Shown here in pieces: positions 26,302 to 34,354 of a stretch of 64,000 bases of DNA (positions are counted from its first letter, which is position 1; the number at the start of each line of letters is the position of its first letter). The notes beneath the pieces were generated by a model that saw only the letters and a program-made list of their open reading frames with translations, searched no databases and was not told the DNA's origin. Origin of the DNA: CAXMQZ01 sp963719055. GTDB lineage: Bacteria > Acidobacteriota > Thermoanaerobaculia > Multivoradales > JAHEKO01. The position numbers and the translations under genes are program-made. Where the stretch lies: the NCBI GenBank assembly GCA_963719055.1, contig CAVRAU010000004.1, positions 1-64,000 of the forward strand, read 5' to 3'.

Positions 26302-28647
26302 ATGTTCGACGACAAGACTGCTGCAGACAGCCAGGCCCCGGTGTGGGTTCTGGGAATGCTTGTCGCAATTGTGCTGCTGGTTGGCTGCTCGAACCCAACG
26401 GAGACGACGCCCCCACCGCAGGCGGTCGACCAGGCCTCTTTTGTCGGTCGCGAGATCTGCGCTCGCTGTCACGAAACCGAGAACAGGCTTTGGCAGGGCT
26501 CCCATCACGACCTGGCGATGCAGGAGCCCAACTCCGTCACGGTGCTGGGTGATTTTCGCGACACGACATTCACTCACAACGGTGTCACCACGACCTTCTT
26601 CAAGCGTGACGGCGACTATTTTGTTCGCACCGATGGTCCCGATGGCGAGTTGACCGAGTACCCCATCGCCTACACCTTTGGCGCGGTGCCTTTGCAGCAG
26701 TACCTGATCGAGTTCCCCGATGGGAGATATCAGGCGCTGGGAATCTGCTGGGATACCCGACCGGCAGAGGAAGGTGGCCAACGTTGGTTTCATTTGTACC
26801 CCGATGAGGAGATCGACTTCCAGGACCCCTTGCACTGGACCGGGATCCATCAGAACTGGAACTACATGTGCGCGGAATGCCACTCCACGGATCTGAAGAA
26901 GGGCTTCGACCTGGCCAGCGACACCTTCGACACCACCTGGGCCGAGATCGATGTCTCCTGCGAGGCCTGCCATGGTCCCGGGTCGAGACACTTCGAGTGG
27001 GCCGAAGCTCCCGAGAGGGAGCGCAGGCGCTACGACAATGGCCATTTGGGTCTGGAAGTGCGGCTCACCGACCCGGGACGGGGAACCTGGCTGATCAACC
27101 CGGAGACAGGCAGCGGGTTGCGGATGGCGCCACCGGTTGAGACCCAGGAGATCGATACCTGTGCCCGATGTCATTCACGTCGGTCTCTGGTGACGGAGGA
27201 TTACAGGTTCGGCCGACCCTCCATGGACACCCATCGTCTGGCGCTCCTGGAAGAGGGGCTCTACCATGCCGACGGCCAGATCCTGGAAGAGGTCTACGTT
27301 CACGGATCGTTTCTGCAGAGCAAGATGTACGGCCAGGGCGTGACCTGCACCGACTGCCATGACGCTCACACAGGTCAGCTCCATTTTCCCGGGGATGCCG
27401 TCTGCTTTCGGTGCCACTCCCAGGTCAAGTTCGCTGCCAAGGAGCATCACTTCCATGAACCGGGAACCAGCGGCTCGTTCTGCGTCGACTGCCACATGCC
27501 GCCAAAGAACTACATGGTGGTGGACCCTCGCCATGATCACAGCCTGCGCGTGCCTCGACCCGACCTGTCACTGAAACTGGGCACACCCAACGCCTGCAGC
27601 GACTGTCACAAGAACGAATCTGTCCAGTGGTCTGCCGACTGGGTGGCCAAATGGTACGGACCGGATCGCCGGGCCGAATATCGATACGGTGAAGCTCTTG
27701 CCGCTGGACGCCAGGGTCAGCCCGGGGCTGCCGCGGAGCTGATCCAGTTGATCCAGAATCTCGAGATGCCGGCGATCGCCAGAGCCACAGCCCTGGAGCA
27801 GCTGGGTAGATTGCCGGTCTCGGGGGCGGCACGGGTCATCGATGCAGCGCTTCGGGATCCCGACCCGCTGGTGCGGATGGCAGCGCTGCGAGCCATGGAG
27901 ACAGTGCCGGTGGCTGAGCGACTCCGCATGGCGGTTCCTCTGCTTTCTGACCCGGTTCGTACTGTCCGGGTGGAGGCGGTTCGTACCTTGGCCATAGTCC
28001 CCGCCGACACCATGAACGAACAACAGCGGTCGCTTTTCCTGGGGGGAGTCGAAGAGTATCGAGCGGCCCAGCTAGCCAATGCCGAGCGCCCGGAAGCTCA
28101 CCTCAATCTGGGTTGGCTCGCCGCCAGCCAGGGCGATCCGGAGGCGGCGGAACGCGAATACAAACTGGCGATCGACCGGGATCCCATCTTCATCCCTGCC
28201 TATATCAATCTGGCCGATCTTTATCGCGCGCAGGACCGCGAGTCGGAGGGCGAGGAGCAGCTTCGTCGGGCCCTGGAGATCGACCCCGAGGTAGCGGAGA
28301 TCCATCACTCTCTAGGACTGCTTCTGGTGCGAAGAGGGCGGCACCAGGAAGCCTTGGCTGCCCTGGAGCGAGCCGTGGAGCTGGCACCCGAAGAGCCTCG
28401 CTTTGCCTACGTCTATGCTGTGGCTCTGCACGATCTCGGCAACGCGGACCAGTCCCTGAAGGTGCTTCATGAGGCGCATGACAAGTCCCCGGCCGACCAG
28501 GGGATCCTCATTGGTTTGATTTCCTATTACCGAGAGATCGGAGATTCTGCCAAGGTACTCGTCTACGCGCGGAAGCTCCTGGCACTCGATCCCGGCAATG
28601 CGGATTTGCGACAGTTGGTGCAGCAACTGGAAAGCTCGACGGGTTAG
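26302..28647 (+). CDS. Octaheme c-type cytochrome lipoprotein with HEAT and TPR repeats
   Basis: 781 residues. Lipobox LLVGC at Cys29, so a periplasm-facing lipoprotein. Eight CxxCH haem sites at about residues 53, 190, 220, 287, 349, 368, 394 and 432, in the arrangement of cytochrome c554/multihaem nitrite-reductase-like proteins (CEACHGPG, CVDCHMPP). A HEAT-like stretch at about 480-590 (LEQLGRLPVSGAARVIDAAL) is followed by TPRs at about 600-770 (AHLNLGWLAASQGDPEAAER). Likely an extracytoplasmic electron carrier or oxidoreductase that docks partners through its repeats; the substrate cannot be told. No cytochrome maturation gene is nearby. Followed after six bases by a secreted protein gene. 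Confidence 0.85.
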   Translation: MFDDKTAADSQAPVWVLGMLVAIVLLVGCSNPTETTPPPQAVDQASFVGREICARCHETENRLWQGSHHDLAMQEPNSVTVLGDFRDTTFTHNGVTTTFFKRDGDYFVRTDGPDGELTEYPIAYTFGAVPLQQYLIEFPDGRYQALGICWDTRPAEEGGQRWFHLYPDEEIDFQDPLHWTGIHQNWNYMCAECHSTDLKKGFDLASDTFDTTWAEIDVSCEACHGPGSRHFEWAEAPERERRRYDNGHLGLEVRLTDPGRGTWLINPETGSGLRMAPPVETQEIDTCARCHSRRSLVTEDYRFGRPSMDTHRLALLEEGLYHADGQILEEVYVHGSFLQSKMYGQGVTCTDCHDAHTGQLHFPGDAVCFRCHSQVKFAAKEHHFHEPGTSGSFCVDCHMPPKNYMVVDPRHDHSLRVPRPDLSLKLGTPNACSDCHKNESVQWSADWVAKWYGPDRRAEYRYGEALAAGRQGQPGAAAELIQLIQNLEMPAIARATALEQLGRLPVSGAARVIDAALRDPDPLVRMAALRAMETVPVAERLRMAVPLLSDPVRTVRVEAVRTLAIVPADTMNEQQRSLFLGGVEEYRAAQLANAERPEAHLNLGWLAASQGDPEAAEREYKLAIDRDPIFIPAYINLADLYRAQDRESEGEEQLRRALEIDPEVAEIHHSLGLLLVRRGRHQEALAALERAVELAPEEPRFAYVYAVALHDLGNADQSLKVLHEAHDKSPADQGILIGLISYYREIGDSAKVLVYARKLLALDPGNADLRQLVQQLESSTG

Positions 28648-28653
28648 GCCGGC

Positions 28654-29576
28654 ATGGGGTCGGGTCGCCAACTGGTTGTGGTGGCGCTCTGCGTATCGAC
28701 TCTTACGGGAGGTGCGGGCGAGGTCGTGGCTGAGTCTTCGCTCTTCGATCCGGCTCGGGTCCGGTGGTCGCGGCTCGATCTCCGGGCGTCCAAGCTCGCG
28801 GTGACGGCGATATCCGAGGTTCGGATTCGGACCGAGCCGGTCTCTCGTGCGGCTGGCCGGTGGCTGGGATCGTCGACTGGCCGGCCCCTGATGCCGGAGG
28901 GCTCCGAAGTCGCACGGATCGAGTTGAGATCGGAGGTTCTGGGGAAGAGCTCGGAGCTCGATCTTTGGGTCGACCAGGTCTCTGGAGCGGCGTTTCAGCG
29001 AACTCAACTCGAGACCGGCAAGAAAGTCCGTCACCATCGACACCGCTCCCTGCGGTTCACCGATATTGGAGTCTTCAACTCCACCTACCGGGCGGCGGAT
29101 GACACCGTCGACAGGCCCTACAAGGAGTGGACGCTGTACCGAGTCCTTCAAGCCCCATCCGGTGGGCCTGGATCGAGGGGCCGTGGTGACCGAGCCCTCG
29201 GCACTCTTCTATCTCCTGGCGGTGGCGGATCTCGACCAGGTTGGTGACCGGCTCACGACGTTTGTCTTTTCCAAGAATCGACTCATGCGGGTGGAGCTCG
29301 TCGTTCAGGAGACGACGGAGATCGAGGTCGACTACACCGAGGTCACGGATGCGGGAGAGAGAAACGTCAAGGGGCGGCAGGAGGTCGTGCGTCTAAGTCT
29401 CGAAGGCACACCCGTCGATCAGGACGGAACCGAGAAGGAGCTTCGAGTTTCTCGGTTTGCGGGGTGATGTGGAGATCTTTCTGGAACCGATTCGCCGGAT
29501 ACCGGTACAGATCAGCGGCAAGATTCGCTACTCGGGCAAAGGCCATGTCCGACTCCAGCGCGTGCGCTTGAAATAG
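28654..29576 (+). CDS. Hypothetical secreted protein, two frameshifts
   Basis: About 305 residues when joined. Signal peptide (LVVVALCVSTLTGGAGEVVA), then beta-rich sequence with no confident family; the overall style is that of DUF3108/DUF6134-type periplasmic proteins. The first frame runs to YKEWTLYR (about 29140); the next gives SFKPHPVGLDRGAVVTEP and continues to about 29440; a third gives GDVEIFLEPIRRIPVQISG and ends RVRLK at 29576. Removing one C near 29140 and one near 29440 would restore one frame. Six bases after the octahaem gene, so the two are probably a transcription unit. Confidence 0.6.
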
Positions 29577-29608
29577 GGAAGCCTACGGTTCCTTCTGCAG
29601 CTGGCGTG

Positions 29609-29629
29609 GGGCGGGGCTTGTCCCCGCCC
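29609..29629. terminator. GC-rich hairpin between convergent genes (dispersed-repeat type)
   Basis: GGGCGGGG (29609-29616) and CCCCGCCC (29622-29629) pair perfectly around a five-base loop CTTGT. It lies between the end of the secreted-protein gene and the end of the convergent ornithine cyclodeaminase gene. No T-tract. The loop and stem resemble hairpins at 60026 and 61641. Confidence 0.5.
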
Positions 29630-29685
29630 TTGAACCGGCCGCTTCAATCCGGAGCACGAACAGGCCACTTCGAGTTGAGATCTTC

Positions 29686-30663
29686 TCAGCGAAGCAGCCA
29701 GGTGCCGAGGTCTTTTTGGAGGGCTCGTCTGTAGAGCAGGGGGGCCACGGTCATGTCGTCCATGGCCAGACCGAGGTTGATGGCCATGGTTCGTTCTCGG
29801 GGTGATTGGCGACCGGGTTTCTGGCCGGTGACCAGCTCTCCAAGCTCGCCATAGATCTCGGGCGTGTCCCGAAAGAACCCCTCGTTCATGTAGAACCGAT
29901 ACTGGCTGAGGTCGTCCGTGCAGATTCTGTCGGCTTCGGCAAGGGCCAGAGGATGCCAGTAGGAGTCGAAGTCAACCAGGGATGCGAAAGCGCCTTCATC
30001 CAGCCATCCCGGTTGAATGGTGGCGTGGGGAGTCTTGAGAATCGGGCCGGAGGTCACGACCAGATCAGAGCCGATCACGGCGTCACGAGGGTTGTCGACG
30101 ACGGCGACCTCGAGGTCGAGGAGCGAGGACATCTCGGCTGCAAACGCTTGTGCCCTGTCGGTATCGATGTCGAACGCACGAACATGCAGGAGAGGAAAGA
30201 CAACGTCGAGTGCCGTGAGATTGGTGCGGCCCTGGACCCCGCAGGCGAGAATCCCAACGGTCGAAGACTCGGGCCGCGCCAGGTACTTGGCGGCTACCGC
30301 CGTTGCCGCACCCGTCCGCATTCCTGTAATCCACCCACAGTCCATAACCGCGAGGGGCAATCCTGTTTCGACGTCGTTGAGAATCAAGAGCCCCGAGATA
30401 TAGGGCAGTCCTCGCTGGGTATTGCCTGGGAAGCCACTGACCCACTTGATACCCGCCGATTCGAGGGCCGGAATATAGGCCGGCATGGCGTGGATGAAGT
30501 TGTCACCACCACCGGGATGAATCCCCGGTTTTGGCGGCATCTCCACGCGCCCCTCACCCTTCTCGCGGAACGCGACTTCGAGGGCCTCGATGATCTCGGC
30601 CATGGAAAGGTCCACGGCTTCGACATCTTTTCGTGACAGGTATAGGAAATTGTTCTCTTTCAT
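29686..30663 (-). CDS. Ornithine cyclodeaminase / mu-crystallin family NAD(P)-binding protein
   Basis: 325 residues. Family marks: LSMAEIIEALEVAFREKGEG, KWVSGFPGNTQRGLPYISG, the loop ILNDVETGLPLAVMDCGWITGMRTGA (ending in the conserved TGMRTGA) and the NAD-binding GILACGVQGRTNL. Members deaminate ornithine to proline, reduce ketimines or act as alanine dehydrogenases; which reaction applies here is unclear. Its ATG lies three bases after the stop of the upstream PIN toxin gene, so it sits at the end of a toxin-antitoxin transcription unit, an uncommon arrangement. Confidence 0.85.
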   Translation of the reverse strand: MKENNFLYLSRKDVEAVDLSMAEIIEALEVAFREKGEGRVEMPPKPGIHPGGGDNFIHAMPAYIPALESAGIKWVSGFPGNTQRGLPYISGLLILNDVETGLPLAVMDCGWITGMRTGAATAVAAKYLARPESSTVGILACGVQGRTNLTALDVVFPLLHVRAFDIDTDRAQAFAAEMSSLLDLEVAVVDNPRDAVIGSDLVVTSGPILKTPHATIQPGWLDEGAFASLVDFDSYWHPLALAEADRICTDDLSQYRFYMNEGFFRDTPEIYGELGELVTGQKPGRQSPRERTMAINLGLAMDDMTVAPLLYRRALQKDLGTWLLR

Positions 30664-30666
30664 CGA

Positions 30667-31059
30667 TCAGGTCGCCCACTGGATCTCCACATCGTACCGA
30701 GCCAATTGTCTGTCAGCTGAGAGAAGGGGGAGCCCCTCGACCTGGGCCTGGGCGACGAGCAGCCGGTCGAACGGATCCCGGTGGTGGAGGGGAAGCGATG
30801 CGACCCGGAGGGCATGGCTGTGCTCGATGGGCAGACCGACCACGCCGCTACTTCGCATGCGATCTGGAACGTAGTCCTCAGCTGGAATCGGAAGTGCCAG
30901 TCTTCCGATAGCGGTCTTGATCGCGATCTCCCAGGAACTGACCGCCGAGAGGAGAAGCTCATTCTGAGCCTCGTCAATCAGCGACATCGCGACCTCGGAG
31001 AATTGCTCAGGCGACGCCAGCATCCAGAGCCAGCACTGGGTGTCGAGGAGGATTCTCAC
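30667..31059 (-). CDS. vapC: PIN-domain ribonuclease toxin (VapC family)
   Basis: 130 residues. PIN acidic residues are seen in LLDTQCWLW (Asp), SSWEIAIKTAIGRL (Glu), HHRDPFDRLLVAQA (Asp) and LLSADRQL. Such toxins cleave tRNA or rRNA and are held by an antitoxin. The start overlaps the antitoxin stop by four bases (ATGA), the classic antitoxin-first order. Belongs to the PIN subgroup with WEI and DPFDR motifs that pairs with Phd/YefM-like antitoxins. Confidence 0.88.
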   Translation of the reverse strand: MRILLDTQCWLWMLASPEQFSEVAMSLIDEAQNELLLSAVSSWEIAIKTAIGRLALPIPAEDYVPDRMRSSGVVGLPIEHSHALRVASLPLHHRDPFDRLLVAQAQVEGLPLLSADRQLARYDVEIQWAT

Positions 31060-31286
31060 CGTTCGAATTCGGCCAGGATCTCATCGGGCAAGGGAGCATC
31101 GAAATCGTCCGGGATTTGGAGAATCCCCTGATCTCGCCCGAGAGATCGAGACTCTGGAGGCTGAACGGGTACCAGTCGAGCCACTGGCTTTCCGGCTTTT
31201 GCAATCACGATCTCTTCACCGGCCGCCACTCGTCGGAGCAATCGGGACAGATGTGTTTTGGCTTCGTGGATTCCCACTTCGGTCAT
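31056..31286 (-). CDS. Phd/YefM-type antitoxin
   Basis: 76 residues from the ATG at 31286. N-terminal DNA-binding part is typical of the prevent-host-death family (VGIHEAKTHLSRLLRRVAAG, then EEIVIAKAGKPVARLVP); the C-terminal tail (DDFDAPLPDEILAEFE) would wrap the toxin. The longer frame to 31355 is possible but runs through the palindrome and promoter below. The cognate toxin gene follows with a four-base overlap. Expected to repress its own operon. Confidence 0.85.
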   Translation of the reverse strand: MTEVGIHEAKTHLSRLLRRVAAGEEIVIAKAGKPVARLVPVQPPESRSLGRDQGILQIPDDFDAPLPDEILAEFER

Positions 31287-31292
31287 GGAATC

Positions 31293-31321
31293 ATTGTTGA
31301 CTAAGTCATGGACTAAGTCAA
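31293..31321 (-). promoter_or_regulatory. Toxin-antitoxin promoter overlapping a palindromic operator
   Basis: On the minus strand TTGACT (31321-31316) and AACAAT (31298-31293) are 17 bases apart, 5/6 and 4/6 matches to sigma70 boxes. The spacer and -35 lie within a 25-base near-palindrome at 31297-31321 with 10 of 12 pairs matched, built from two GACTAAGTCA units. Transcription would start at about 31286, the antitoxin ATG, implying a leaderless mRNA. Autorepression by the antitoxin is inference from family behaviour. Confidence 0.6.
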
Positions 31322-31397
31322 GTTGATACTGCGGAGAGCTAGATCCGTCTCCCATGAAGGAGAGTCGCTCGAGAGCAGTCGGCGTTGCGGTTCTTAG

Positions 31398-32387
31398 CTA
31401 CGAAAGAGGCTCGCGTGGTGCGAAGATCATCACACCGGCAGCATCGTCATTCTGCCAGGACAGGGCCAGCCTGCCGGCGATGTAGCTGTACGAGGTCGCG
31501 GCGGCGAGTTGGCTCAGGAAACGATCCTCGACCACCATGATCTCCTCGGGACACATCATGCGCGTGGCGCCGATGGGACCGATGGAGAGACCAGTCGGCA
31601 TGTCGCCGCCCTCCTCGATACCGCCAAAGTAGCCGTTGCAGCCAGCCTTGCCCGCGATCTTGCCCTCCTCGAAAACCAGTGTCACCTCGGGCTCCGCCGG
31701 CGCGGCTTGGTTCCAGGCAAAATCGGTCAGAATCCATTCGGGCCCCTGCAGCTCGGCTAGTGACATCGTGCCGGTGACCTCAGACGAAGTCTCGGCCAAG
31801 CCAGCGGGCCCCATTTCCCAGACACGGGTCGCCAGTTGGGTGGGGCAACAGGCCGCGTCTTCCGGTCCGGCCTGCAGCACATCGAGCGTGATCCTGCCGT
31901 CGGTGACTCGTCCTCCACGGATCTGGACCCGATCACCGACCTCGGCGCTACCCAAGGTCGCAATCCCCTCGTCGGTATGGCCGCTGACGGCGAGGTGGTC
32001 GAAGGTCCCCGATCCCCCTGAGCTCGCCCACAGAAGAACGATCGCCTCCTCGCTGCCGTCACCCGTCATGTCCCCGGTGAGATGAAAATGGCGGACCAGC
32101 CCGACCCCAGGAGCGGAGGCGCCGCCCTCGACAAAGGGCTCACCCTGCCAGTGACCGTCGGTAAGCTCGACGGGCTCCTCCATGATGCCGGCAAAGGTGG
32201 CGCTGGCGAGCTCATCCATGGTGGGTGCTTCTGTCGAGAGGGTCTCGGTGGAGGGCTGCTGTTGGGAAGCCGTTGGAGATCCGGTTTCCTCCGCGGCGGG
32301 GCCGCAACCCAAAACCGCGACCAGAACGAGGATCGAGGACAGAAGAAAATGGAGTGGGCACGAAGGTTCTTTCGTCATGATTCTCAC
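31398..32387 (-). CDS. META-domain lipoprotein
   Basis: 329 residues. Lipobox LAVLGC near residue 28 followed by a Ser/Thr/Glu-rich linker. The middle (about 65-215) is an all-beta region with TGDMTGDGSEEAIVLLW, an acidic DxTxDG-type motif found in secreted repeat proteins that bind calcium. The C-terminal 110 residues are a META/HslJ-type domain (GPEWILTDF, FEEGKIAGKAGCNGYFGG, GATRMMCPEEIMVVEDRFL). Family members are envelope proteins linked in some bacteria to stress or novobiocin resistance; no specific function can be given. An ATG at 32378 is an alternative start. Confidence 0.78.
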   Translation of the reverse strand: MRIMTKEPSCPLHFLLSSILVLVAVLGCGPAAEETGSPTASQQQPSTETLSTEAPTMDELASATFAGIMEEPVELTDGHWQGEPFVEGGASAPGVGLVRHFHLTGDMTGDGSEEAIVLLWASSGGSGTFDHLAVSGHTDEGIATLGSAEVGDRVQIRGGRVTDGRITLDVLQAGPEDAACCPTQLATRVWEMGPAGLAETSSEVTGTMSLAELQGPEWILTDFAWNQAAPAEPEVTLVFEEGKIAGKAGCNGYFGGIEEGGDMPTGLSIGPIGATRMMCPEEIMVVEDRFLSQLAAATSYSYIAGRLALSWQNDDAAGVMIFAPREPLS

Positions 32388-32528
32388 CTCACTGAAGAGA
32401 GTCTAGCTCTTCTCTGAGGGATCTTGATCTTGTTAGGCCTCCACACTGGATATCCCTCCAACCGGAAACGCTGTACCCGTCCAATCGGAGCCGTTAGAGT
32501 ACAAATCGAGCCAACCAAGGAGAAGATC

Positions 32529-33524
32529 ATGAGAAAAGAGATAGTTGTGGGTTTGGGCACTGTCGCGCGAATGCTGCAGTGGACGGGAATCATCGTGCTG
32601 TTCCTGGCAGTCGCTCAACCGAGTCTGGCGCAGAGAAAGCAGAAGGTAGATCCCGGGTCGGAGTCGGCGAAGGCTTGCCGACAGTTTGTGAAGGCGAAGG
32701 TGAGTCAGGAGTATCCGAATGCGCAGCAGGTTCATGTGAATCTGGATACTGCTGTCGAATGGCAGGAGAACGAGGTCGAGATATTCATCACGGGTCGCGG
32801 ACGTTTCGAGCGTCGCTCGGGCAACTGGCGGGAGTTCGAATACCGGTGCATCTATTACCTGCGCACAGAGACGGTGACGGTCGCAGATGTCGAGCTGGGA
32901 ACTGGAGATAGCGATCCGGATGACGGCGCGGGAGATTTTGGTGTGACGTTGTATCGCGACCTGGGATTCCGAGGCGTCAGTGAGACCTTCACCAAGGACA
33001 GAACTGATCTTAGAGGCAATCCGATTGGCGATGACCAGACCACATCGGTGAGGGTGAGTCGCGGGTGCATGGCTCGTCTCTATCAAGATCCCGATTTCCG
33101 CGGTCCCTATGTTGAGATCACCTCCGATGTCAGCGATCTGCGGGGCTCTCGTGTCGGAGATGATGCGGTGACATCCGTCCGGGTGCGGTGTGATGGACAG
33201 GGTTGGGGGGATGATTCTGGTAGCCCCCCGCCAGACGAATGGGAAGACGACCCCTTCAACTATGGGGTGACGCTTTTCCGTGACCCCGACTTCCGTGGCA
33301 CTGGACAGACGTTCTCCAGCGATATTCCCGACTTGCGAGGCTCCCGGATCGGCGACGATCAAGCGACTTCCGTAAGGATCAGTCGTGGGTGCCAGGCTCG
33401 CCTCTTTCAGGACCTCAACTACGGAGGCGCCTACACCGAGGTGACCTCGGAGATCACCCATCTGCGAGGCTCGCGCGTCGGTGACGACTCGGTGACCTCC
33501 CTCCAGGTTCGGTGTGAACGCTGA
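32529..33524 (+). CDS. Secreted beta/gamma-crystallin-fold protein, four Greek-key motifs
   Basis: 331 residues. Signal peptide to about 35 (VAQPSLAQ). Residues 40-120 form a small unrecognised domain with two Cys. Then two crystallin domains at about 137-221 and 245-329, joined by a Gly/Asp/Pro linker; each has two Greek-key motifs (GVTLYRDLGFRG, ARLYQDPDFRGPYVEI, GVTLFRDPDFRG, ARLFQDLNYGGAYTEV). The Ca2+ signature [ND][ND]xx[ST]S occurs four times: DDQTTS 168, DDAVTS 211, DDQATS 276 and DDSVTS 319, so up to four Ca2+ ions could bind. Extracytoplasmic structural or stress role is inference. ATG preceded by AAGGAG. Confidence 0.85.
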   Translation: MRKEIVVGLGTVARMLQWTGIIVLFLAVAQPSLAQRKQKVDPGSESAKACRQFVKAKVSQEYPNAQQVHVNLDTAVEWQENEVEIFITGRGRFERRSGNWREFEYRCIYYLRTETVTVADVELGTGDSDPDDGAGDFGVTLYRDLGFRGVSETFTKDRTDLRGNPIGDDQTTSVRVSRGCMARLYQDPDFRGPYVEITSDVSDLRGSRVGDDAVTSVRVRCDGQGWGDDSGSPPPDEWEDDPFNYGVTLFRDPDFRGTGQTFSSDIPDLRGSRIGDDQATSVRISRGCQARLFQDLNYGGAYTEVTSEITHLRGSRVGDDSVTSLQVRCER

Positions 33525-33562
33525 TGTCGGGTTTGGCTTGGATCTGCGGGTAACATAGCGCC

Positions 33563-34285
33563 ATGAGTCGAACCCTGAAGGCTGTGACCCTGGTTCTCGT
33601 GGTCCTCTTGGCCAAACCCGTCTCCGCCGGCCTGCCGCTCGATTCTGTCAAGGATCCAAAGCTGCGTGCCACGCTGCGAGAGATCGGCCTGCAGGTCGTT
33701 CTCGGCGATTCTCTGCGGGCGATGGTGAACGCCAATTCCTTCGGCTGGGAGATCTTTCACAAAGGCAATAAGGGGAAGTATCGGGAGCTGGCCTTTTGTC
33801 TGGCGCTGCAGGGCTTGGCAGAGCTGAGCCTGAAGTTGGATCGGGAAGCCTTGTGGCACTGGGAATCGTCGCAGATCCTCTTGCCGGAGATGCACGCCGA
33901 CTTGATGCAGAGCTACAGCGAGATTGCCAAGGTCCTCGACAGCACGCCTCTTCGCACACACGACTCCGCAGTGGAATGGCTACGGTCGGAGGGCAAGCTG
34001 GCCGAGGGTGAAGGCGCCAGTCAGCCCAAGGTCATCAACAGCGTGGCTGCGGTGACCCCCAGAAGGAACCCCTCCGCCCTGGTTGGCGAGAAGGTTTCGA
34101 TGACCTTTCTGGTCGATCCACAGGGGCGCGTTCAGGCTCCGAAGTTGGTCGGCGAGCCACCCTCGGATCTGGCGGTCTTCACGGTTGTACAGGCCCTGAT
34201 GAGCTGGCAATACGAACCGGCCAAGCTGAACGGCGAGTTGGCGTGGGCGGTTGCCACCACCGACTTCTCTTTTCAGCGCAAGTAA
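33563..34285 (+). CDS. Periplasmic protein with TonB C-terminal-like domain
   Basis: 240 residues. A cleavable-looking signal peptide (VTLVLVVLLAKPVSAG), a helical middle (about 25-150), then a TonB_C-like fold (VSMTFLVDPQGRVQAPKLVG ... ALMSWQYEPAKLNGELAW) at the end. Unlike true TonB it lacks a Pro-rich spacer and would be released if the signal is cut, so it may contact TonB-box proteins or serve another periplasmic role. It opens a plus-strand run leading to the SLC13 permease, 69 bases further on. Confidence 0.7.
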   Translation: MSRTLKAVTLVLVVLLAKPVSAGLPLDSVKDPKLRATLREIGLQVVLGDSLRAMVNANSFGWEIFHKGNKGKYRELAFCLALQGLAELSLKLDREALWHWESSQILLPEMHADLMQSYSEIAKVLDSTPLRTHDSAVEWLRSEGKLAEGEGASQPKVINSVAAVTPRRNPSALVGEKVSMTFLVDPQGRVQAPKLVGEPPSDLAVFTVVQALMSWQYEPAKLNGELAWAVATTDFSFQRK

Positions 34286-34354
34286 TAGGGAGCTGCGAGA
34301 CTAGCCCTTCGTGCGCCGGATATACGGCAAGGCATAGAGGCGGCCCCACGAATC

